From assembly GCF_015062935.1 (NCBI RefSeq), contig NZ_SUTM01000009.1:40688-104687 (forward strand): 64,000 nucleotides of DNA, read 5' to 3'. The notes under the pieces were generated by a model. It was not told the origin of the DNA. It made no database searches and was given only the letters and a program-made list of their open reading frames with translations. This stretch comes from Methanobrevibacter sp. (lineage in GTDB: Archaea; Methanobacteriota; Methanobacteria; Methanobacteriales; Methanobacteriaceae). Positions 58,746-64,000 of this stretch are shown here, piece by piece (position 1 is the first letter of the stretch; each line of letters opens with the position of its first letter). A program made the translations under genes and the position numbers.

Positions 58746-59260
58746 GTACGCCACTTGTAAATATTTATGAAATTTAACCCAATGAAAAAAATAGACCTTA
58801 AAAAAAATTCAATAAATATGAAAAAAAAGCAGAATAATATTTTTCTGCTTAAAATAATCTGTTTAGTTTTTTTTCTTAAGACAGCTGCACCACCTAATAC
58901 TGCTGATACTCCAAGTAATATTAAAATTGGATTACCTGTAGCTAACATTGTGTGAGAAGATGTTGCGTTTGCAGTCATGTTAGTTGCGCCAGTTGGTTCT
59001 CCTGCTGCAGGAGCTGTTTGGTTTGCTGCAGCGTTTTCTGCAGTTTCATTGTATTGGCTTCCAGCCCAACCACCATCATCCTGACAGTTGCTTCCGGCAT
59101 AACCCCTATCTTCATATTGACTACCGGCATAACTTCCCATGCCATCCGCATAGTCACTTCCCACATAACCACCATCATTATCTGCTGCGCAAACAACACC
59201 AGCAGATGCAATTACACAAAATATTGCAAGTAAAGTTAATAATTTTTTTGAAAGATTCAT
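58742..59260 (-). CDS. Exported Gly/Tyr-repeat surface protein with C-terminal anchor (frameshifted end)
   Basis: From ATG 59260 the protein has a signal peptide (LLTLLAIFCVIASAGVVCAA, residues 7-26) and four repeats around GYxGSxYxD (residues 31-72). A Thr/Asn/Ala linker with N-glycosylation sequons and a C-terminal membrane helix (PILILLGVSAVLGGAAVL) follow, then LRKK. This is the layout of an anchored surface protein. After LRKK the frame runs on through an A8 tract and a terminator hairpin to 58742, adding about 40 atypical hydrophobic residues. A one-base insertion in the A8 tract would give LRKKN and a stop. The real C-terminus is therefore probably near 58866. Confidence 0.75.
   Translation of the reverse strand: MNLSKKLLTLLAIFCVIASAGVVCAADNDGGYVGSDYADGMGSYAGSQYEDRGYAGSNCQDDGGWAGSQYNETAENAAANQTAPAAGEPTGATNMTANATSSHTMLATGNPILILLGVSAVLGGAAVLRKKTKQIILSRKILFCFFFIFIEFFLRSIFFIGLNFINIYKWRT
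58821..58850 (-). terminator. Hairpin terminator inside the surface-protein reading frame
   Basis: An 8-bp perfect stem (AAGCAGAA at 58827-58834, TTCTGCTT at 58843-58850) with an 8-base loop is followed on the minus strand by a run of eight T. It lies inside the extended reading frame of the surface protein but just after where a one-base shift would stop it. Confidence 0.7.
59045..59170 (-). repeat. Four-unit GYxGSxYxD coding repeat
   Basis: Residues 31-72 of the surface protein contain four imperfect units: GGYVGSDYADG, GSYAGSQYEDR, GYAGSNCQDDG and GWAGSQYNE. Each keeps aromatic-x-GS and Asp/Asn; the third has a cysteine. At the DNA level the units are also similar (GGCATAACC/CCACATAACC-type variants on the plus strand), consistent with tandem expansion. 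Confidence 0.7.
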
Positions 59261-59552
59261 AATAATCACCCATGAAAATTAGAGGTTGATTTTGAAATAA
59301 CACCTCTTTACACAAGTAATTATATTAAAAAGCCATTATATAAAGTTTTTCGAATACAATCGCTTATTTTCATCTTAAAATACTTAAATAAGACCAAATA
59401 TATCTTATTTAAAAATAACAAGGTCGATACAAATATTTTAAAAAAATCAGAGGATTATTCACAAGCAATAGGGTCTGTTAAAATATGCTTGAATCATTGA
59501 AAATAAGTGAAAAAAATTAGAAGAAAAAATAAAAATAAAAAATGGTTTAATA
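59261..59552. other. 292-bp spacer between surface protein and DUF4013 gene
   Basis: This AT-rich stretch includes the promoter region of the minus-strand surface protein. GGGTCTGTTAAAAT at 59470-59483 looks superficially like an IS end, but no transposase or matching inverted end is present. I see no coding sequence. Confidence 0.3.
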
Positions 59553-60356
59553 TTATGCGTCTGCAAATAATAAACCGACAGCTCTATAGAAAAACAGCAC
59601 CATAAATGGCAGTCCGACAAAAATGCCTATGAAAACACCAATATATGGAATCAATCCGATTAGAGTGATGACAAATATCAAAGCGAATGAAATTATATAA
59701 ATTACAATTAAGGTAACTATAATCTTTATAAAACCGACTTTTGACATGTCTTTCAGTATTTCTCTGAATCTGAGACCTTCAGTTCCGCTTCCGGATTTTG
59801 CAAATCTGACTCTTGCAGTAAATGACATCAATGAAAATATGATAAATAATATAATTCCAACAATTAAAGAAATGGTTAACGCATTAGTGAATGTGTTCAT
59901 TGTTGCTTTTGGAATTGCTGACATTATCATGGTTGCATTGCTTGCACCATTAGCCATTGCGTCAATACTTGCATATATGATTTTAGTGAGTGAAGAAAAC
60001 AGTCCTGTTGCTGAAGCGACAAGTAAGACAATGACTGCAGGTATGATGAAATATATCACATCTAAAATAAATGCCTTGATCCCCATGACAAACTGTTTTA
60101 CATAATCAAAATCAGGAAGTGTATCCTCACCATCAGTTCCGCTTTTAATGACCTCAACTGAGTACCCTAAAACTACAAATGAAACAATTAAAGTCACAAG
60201 GCTTAAGATAATAGTCAAAGTATTATTCTTCAAGCCATAAGATGGAAGAATTGTTGATAAGCTCATTATAATAATTAAAACACAGAATATTAAAAATTTT
60301 CGAGTATCGCTAATAGGATATTTAATAGCGTCCATTATAATTTCACGTAAATTCAT
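59553..60356 (-). CDS. DUF4013 family membrane protein, second copy
   Basis: From ATG 60356 (MNLREIIMDAIKYPI) the 267-residue protein has about six membrane helices and the C-terminal FFYRAVGLLFADA. It is a paralogue of the protein encoded at 6.3-7.0 kb. GTGATAA lies upstream. It carries an insertion between helices (KIIYASIDAMANGASNATMIMSAIPK) absent from the first copy. Function unknown; it sits among surface genes. Confidence 0.72.
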   Translation of the reverse strand: MNLREIIMDAIKYPISDTRKFLIFCVLIIIMSLSTILPSYGLKNNTLTIILSLVTLIVSFVVLGYSVEVIKSGTDGEDTLPDFDYVKQFVMGIKAFILDVIYFIIPAVIVLLVASATGLFSSLTKIIYASIDAMANGASNATMIMSAIPKATMNTFTNALTISLIVGIILFIIFSLMSFTARVRFAKSGSGTEGLRFREILKDMSKVGFIKIIVTLIVIYIISFALIFVITLIGLIPYIGVFIGIFVGLPFMVLFFYRAVGLLFADA

Positions 60357-60534
60357 ATTTATCACATAACTTAACTGCTTTATAGGTATATATTTTTAGA
60401 TAATAGTATTTAAAATTTAAAGAATATGGGTCGAAAACCGAACAAATGTACGGAAATTCCTGTATGAAAAATCAACCGACTACAATAATCTTAATATATG
60501 TGAATAATATAAATTATAAGTAAAGAGGCGTAAT

Positions 60535-61854
60535 ATGAACAAAAAAATAGTTGCATTGATTCTGGTTATATTAATATCCTTTTGCTGTTTAAGCATTGTT
60601 GTAGCAGACAATGCCACACAGGATGATGATTCTACACCTGGTGATGACAGCACAGTCGATGGAGACGACTCCGATGATGGTAACGATGACGATACATCGG
60701 ATGACCACAAAAAGGATGATAAAAAGAACACTGATAAGGACAAAAAAACGAATAAAGATAAAAAGGACGATAAAACAAAAAAGGGCGATGTTACAGCTAG
60801 AGGAAAAGGAAATGGAATTGCATTTAGCGACGGATTTAGAGGATTCATTCTTGATTATTCAAAATCCCCAGCAAGTTCAGGGGACCAATTCAACCGAGTA
60901 TCCACCTCACATGCCAGCGATGCAAATACTCTCAAACATGCCATAATCGAATGCTACAAGCATGGTTCTTCAGGACAGATTAAAAAAGTAATATCAGATA
61001 TTGTAAAAACCGGATCCACCGGTGGCAAGATTGGAAAAGCGATTGAAGAGTCACACGGAAATGTTGGTGACCATGCAGTTGTTCAAATAGACAATAGTAC
61101 TGAAGCCATTTTTGACTTTGAAGTTTTAAAATCCGTATCAGGTAATGAATCAGATTATTTCGCATATAAAGTGTCATTCAGATCCATCGATAATGCTGCG
61201 GGCGAAAATCAGACAACTAATATGACCAATACCACTAATGCAACCAATAATGTAACTAACGCAACAAATACAACCAACCTTACAAATTTAAACCAAACTC
61301 TCGATAATGACACAAATGCCACATTCCTACAGGCATTATATGATTATCTGGCTTCACTTATGAATGCACTCTATGACAGCTGGAAACCTATTATCGATGC
61401 GTTAGTAAATGACTATTTAATGATTATGGGCGCTATTCAAGGACTGATAGACATGTATACAAACTTCATGGCGGAACTTCAGTCTCTGATAGATGCGATT
61501 CACCAGCTTATAGATATGCTCGAGTCGATATGGAAAGAACTTGCGGGACTTTTAAATCTCATATTGAATGCTCTTCAGCAGCTCATAAACTTGATTTCAT
61601 ACATAATAAATCTCATTATGGGAATTATATCCGCAATTATTGGCCTTATACAATGGATTTTAGGATTGCTCTCCTCATTGATAAATTTCCTTATTGATTT
61701 AATCAATCAGATCATAGCATTAATTCAGTCAATCATAGACTTCCTGAAATCTGTTGGAAGTTTCCTGATGAATGTTATTGGAAATGCAGCAATCATAGTA
61801 GTTGCATTTGTCGCAATTACAATCGGAGCATTTGTTTACAACAGAATAAGATAA
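60535..61854 (+). CDS. Large exported surface protein with Asn/Thr linker and amphipathic C-terminus
   Basis: The 439-residue protein has a signal peptide (residues 1-25), then a run of Asp followed by Lys/Asp (about 26-88). A globular domain follows at about 90-220 (ASDANTLKHAIIECYKHGSSGQ...GDHAVVQIDNSTEAIFDFEVL). Next comes an Asn/Thr linker with eleven N-x-T sequons. The rest is a ~180-residue series of amphipathic helices (SLMNALYDSWKPIIDAL, LINLISYIINLIMGIISAI) ending in a membrane helix. I do not recognise the globular domain. The design suggests a surface protein that forms a helical bundle or pore-like assembly. AGGCG(TAAT) precedes the ATG. Confidence 0.72.
   Translation: MNKKIVALILVILISFCCLSIVVADNATQDDDSTPGDDSTVDGDDSDDGNDDDTSDDHKKDDKKNTDKDKKTNKDKKDDKTKKGDVTARGKGNGIAFSDGFRGFILDYSKSPASSGDQFNRVSTSHASDANTLKHAIIECYKHGSSGQIKKVISDIVKTGSTGGKIGKAIEESHGNVGDHAVVQIDNSTEAIFDFEVLKSVSGNESDYFAYKVSFRSIDNAAGENQTTNMTNTTNATNNVTNATNTTNLTNLNQTLDNDTNATFLQALYDYLASLMNALYDSWKPIIDALVNDYLMIMGAIQGLIDMYTNFMAELQSLIDAIHQLIDMLESIWKELAGLLNLILNALQQLINLISYIINLIMGIISAIIGLIQWILGLLSSLINFLIDLINQIIALIQSIIDFLKSVGSFLMNVIGNAAIIVVAFVAITIGAFVYNRIR
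61207..61320 (+). repeat. Low-complexity Asn/Thr linker (N-glycosylation-rich)
   Basis: This stretch encodes alternating Asn and Thr with eleven N-x-T sequons (NQT, NMT, NTT, NAT, NVT, NAT, NTT, NLT, NQT, NDT, NAT). Such linkers are common sites of surface glycosylation in archaea. At the DNA level it is a degenerate repeat of AAT-ACN units. Confidence 0.7.
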
Positions 61855-61962
61855 TATCATCTTATTCATTTCTTTTTTTATTAAAATTCTCATTTTACAA
61901 ATAACAAAAACATTTTACTTTTTCAGAAAGTATCATTTTAATTAAAAATAGCCACAATTATA

Positions 61963-62703
61963 TTAAATAAACCCTACGATAAATAATATAATGGCGGTTA
62001 TGGAAGTATACCTTAAAATCAGTTTATATAATTCATCTTTATCATTACACCTTATCAAATCACTTCCAAACAGCATTCCAGCTGCAGGTATGATAAACCA
62101 GTTCAAAAATGGAAAACAGCTAACAATATTCTGCCCGACAGTTTCAATGAAATTGTCCAAAAGCTGATTTAAATACATATTTTGCAGAGTAATGTCCGGA
62201 GGGTAAGATACGATTAAAGACAACAAAATAGCAATCAACAGAATCTGAGTATGACTTAGGTTAAGTTTTTTAAAGATTGCAACTGCAATAAATGTTATTC
62301 CTGCAAACTGCAATATGTCATTTGCCAAAAAGGACAGTAAGGAGTATTCAAGAGGAACTCCTGCAGAATAATTTAATAAAAAATACATTGTGTTGATTAC
62401 CAAACCAAGCATCAGTAACTTGATTCCCCTAACTACAAATTCATTTGGAGAATCATGTCGAGTATACACCATCCCAATCCCCATTGCAAACATGAATATT
62501 GGTGCAGAAGACTGAGTCAAAATAAATAAGTATTCTTCAAGATATCCGTAGTCTATTTTACTAAATGTACAGAACGCCAGAAAATGAACAAAAATCATTG
62601 CAAAAATTGCAAAAACCTTTGCATAATCCCATTCAATCTGCCTTCCTTTATTGACATCAATATTGCTAAAAAGCTTTCCTATAACAATAACTTTATTTTT
62701 CAT
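61963..62703 (-). CDS. Membrane acyltransferase (DUF1624/HGSNAT-like), possibly short
   Basis: From ATG 62703 the 246-residue protein begins with a basic stretch and the motif GRQIEWDYAKVFAIFAMIFVHFL, like the entry helix of heparan-alpha-glucosaminide N-acetyltransferase-like (DUF1624) proteins. It has about seven membrane helices, including IFMFAMGIGMVYTRH. Family members are usually longer (about 350 residues or more), and this one ends inside a helix (AIILFIVGFI), so the C-terminus may be missing. It may acylate cell-wall or lipid-linked sugars. It is just downstream of a PAP2 phosphatase gene. Confidence 0.65.
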   Translation of the reverse strand: MKNKVIVIGKLFSNIDVNKGRQIEWDYAKVFAIFAMIFVHFLAFCTFSKIDYGYLEEYLFILTQSSAPIFMFAMGIGMVYTRHDSPNEFVVRGIKLLMLGLVINTMYFLLNYSAGVPLEYSLLSFLANDILQFAGITFIAVAIFKKLNLSHTQILLIAILLSLIVSYPPDITLQNMYLNQLLDNFIETVGQNIVSCFPFLNWFIIPAAGMLFGSDLIRCNDKDELYKLILRYTSITAIILFIVGFI

Positions 62704-62810
62704 TGTTAAAATAGTATTTATCCAGATTGAATACAAATTGAAAAATAACTGTGAAAAAATATATGACTAAATAGGATTTAAAAAAAAGTAAAATTGATTA
62801 AATGGACTAA

Positions 62811-63704
62811 TCATCCATCCCTATCAATTTTTTTAAAAGCTAAAGGATATACGGCAAGTATTATGAATGTAAATAGAGAATACTTGATACAATCAACTAA
62901 TTCACCGCCGCCGAGAAGTTTCGGGATTAATCCAAAAAGTAATGCAAACAATATTAATGCACCCACAAATCTAACTATTGCATCCCTGCTGCTTTTAGGG
63001 TTTTCAAAGTTAACATATTTTTCTTCAAAAAGAAAACCTAATGAAATACCTGAAGCCAATGCCACATATTTAATATAGCTTATTACAGGACAGAATACAA
63101 TTCCCACAATGGACAGTGCGACAATAGCTAAATAAAGATATGATCTGTTTTCAATCCTATCATAAATACGGGACAATATTAATATTATCACTAAAGCAAT
63201 GATAAAACCTGCAATAGTGTCTGTCGGAAAGTGAACGCCCAATCCCACTCTTGAAAGCGCAACAATGAAAACTCCAATCAACCCAACAACGACATACGGA
63301 ATCTTTTTGAGATATATAGGAATAGCCAGAAACAGGTTGGTTGCCAGCATTGAATGCCCGCTTGGAAGGGAATATCCCTGGATTTTAAAGTCCAGAGGAT
63401 TCTGGTCCGGCACATTGGCATAAATACACTTGATTTTATCCACAGCAGCATATGGCCTTAAACGTGCAACACTCACCTTGATAAATTCGCAGCATACACC
63501 TGCCACACCCAATGAAAGCAATGTGAATTTACCCCAATCCTTGTTGTATACCAGATAGACTGAAATGAATAAAAATGCAAGGACATTTTTAGAAACCACA
63601 TCTGCAATAACTTTAAAAAATCCGAATGCTAAATCAGGAAGCGAACTTTGCAGGAATAAAATCAGATAAACTTCCCATGGAAAATAAAAAACTGTTCCAA
63701 ACAT
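62811..63704 (-). CDS. PAP2-family membrane phosphatase
   Basis: The 297-residue protein has six or more membrane helices and the three PAP2 motifs: KVSVARLRPY (KxxxxxxRP), PSGHSML and SRVGLGVHFPTDTIAG (SRxxxxxHxxxD). It dephosphorylates lipid phosphates such as polyprenyl diphosphates or phosphatidic-acid analogues at the outer face. The C-terminal ~100 residues add four further helices after the core. It may recycle lipid carriers for surface glycan assembly, which fits the nearby surface genes, but the substrate is unproven. Confidence 0.9.
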   Translation of the reverse strand: MFGTVFYFPWEVYLILFLQSSLPDLAFGFFKVIADVVSKNVLAFLFISVYLVYNKDWGKFTLLSLGVAGVCCEFIKVSVARLRPYAAVDKIKCIYANVPDQNPLDFKIQGYSLPSGHSMLATNLFLAIPIYLKKIPYVVVGLIGVFIVALSRVGLGVHFPTDTIAGFIIALVIILILSRIYDRIENRSYLYLAIVALSIVGIVFCPVISYIKYVALASGISLGFLFEEKYVNFENPKSSRDAIVRFVGALILFALLFGLIPKLLGGGELVDCIKYSLFTFIILAVYPLAFKKIDRDG

Positions 63705-64000
63705 AATGTTAGATATATTTTATATTTAATAAAAAGATTACTAAAAAAGGACTGTCACTATTTAATCCAGTTTAATTTTTTCAATTAAATTGTTTCTGCA
63801 AACACTCCAAAAAAAAACAAAAAAGAAATATTAGGATATCTTCATAAATATTTTTTATATTGCTTACAATATTTCAGTTTACTAGATTTTTAATAAGTTT
63901 GTAACAAAGTTATCCGGTTTTTGTGGCTCTTTCAAAAACTTAAGTGATTCGGATTAAAAAATTTTTGAGGAGCAAGATTTTTTTCTTTTCTAATTTTTCT
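63705..64000. other. 296-bp window end without recognised gene
   Basis: The last stretch is AT-rich, with promoter-like sequence for the minus-strand PAP2 gene and poly-A and poly-T tracts. Near 63959 a purine-rich GAGGAGC occurs, possibly a ribosome binding site or part of a gene beyond the window. I see no confident feature. Confidence 0.25.

Noticed and set aside
59470..59483. GGGTCTGTTAAAAT as an insertion-sequence terminal repeat
   Set aside because: There is no transposase, no matching inverted end nearby and no target duplication.
60480..60848. Serine-rich minus-strand frame opposite the exported protein
   Set aside because: It mirrors the Asp/Lys-rich coding region on the plus strand and is a composition artefact.
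1..64000. tRNA, rRNA and CRISPR loci
   Set aside because: Reading the intergenic stretches I found no T-loop-like consensus with a matching acceptor, no rRNA sequence and no regularly spaced repeats; a covariance-model scan would be decisive.

Overview
The window is AT-rich archaeal DNA, most likely from a methanogen of the order Methanobacteriales (Methanobrevibacter-like; the genus is an inference). Support comes from archaeal information-processing genes (mcm, aIF2 beta, nmd3, archaeal-type tyrS, an FtsJ/RlmE methyltransferase, nucS, lhr), purP for purine synthesis, the YcaO-TfuA pair that modifies methyl-coenzyme M reductase, DUF4013 and DUF5518 membrane proteins, and a class III (archaeal pilin) signal peptide. 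Many genes are preceded by GGTGAT-type ribosome binding sites. I saw no rRNA, tRNA, CRISPR array or intact insertion sequence.

Layout. 0-7 kb: two overlapping TMEM175-like channel genes; a 59-residue class III pilin gene overlapping a TadC-like platform gene; trkH; a truncated second copy of tadC; pyruvate kinase; a DUF4013 membrane protein. 7.4-12.3 kb: a four-gene partner-switching cassette (STAS antagonist, HATPase kinase, two membrane SpoIIE-type phosphatases) in an organism that should have no sigma factor. 12.3-16 kb: an M24 peptidase, then an operon of an M50 membrane protease, YcaO and TfuA. 16-19.3 kb: a minus-strand run of amidohydrolase, UspA, a four-CBS protein and a 152-residue unknown. 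19.4-24.4 kb: a zinc-ribbon protein and carAB. 24.5-30.2 kb: flavin reductase, a bare SNF2 motor, nadC, then rnz, mscS and nadA. 30.2-32.6 kb: two homoserine-acetyltransferase-like alpha/beta hydrolases around a small ORF; one of the two has lost its whole catalytic triad. 32.6-37.5 kb: nucS, unknowns, a zinc-ribbon membrane protein, a nitrilase, a HEAT-repeat protein and an SDR dehydrogenase. 37.7-44 kb: lhr, two small membrane proteins, purP, a phosphodiesterase, rlmE and a membrane-anchored coiled coil. 44-50 kb: mcm, then the translation run aIF2 beta, nmd3, tyrS and a 71-residue unknown, then flavodoxin and tmk. 50-58.7 kb: two tandem U32 genes, an HhH-MutS-like ATPase and an ABC1/UbiB kinase. 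58.7-64 kb: cell-surface genes, comprising a Gly/Tyr-repeat anchored protein that appears frameshifted, a DUF4013 protein, a 439-residue exported protein with a glycosylation-rich linker, an acyltransferase and a PAP2 phosphatase.

The observations I find most worth following are: the archaeal partner-switching cassette; an identical 19-bp element upstream of both mcm and the MutS-like gene; the paired active and dead MetX-like proteins; the partial tadC duplication that carries its promoter; and a probable A8-tract frameshift that makes a surface protein read through its own terminator hairpin.
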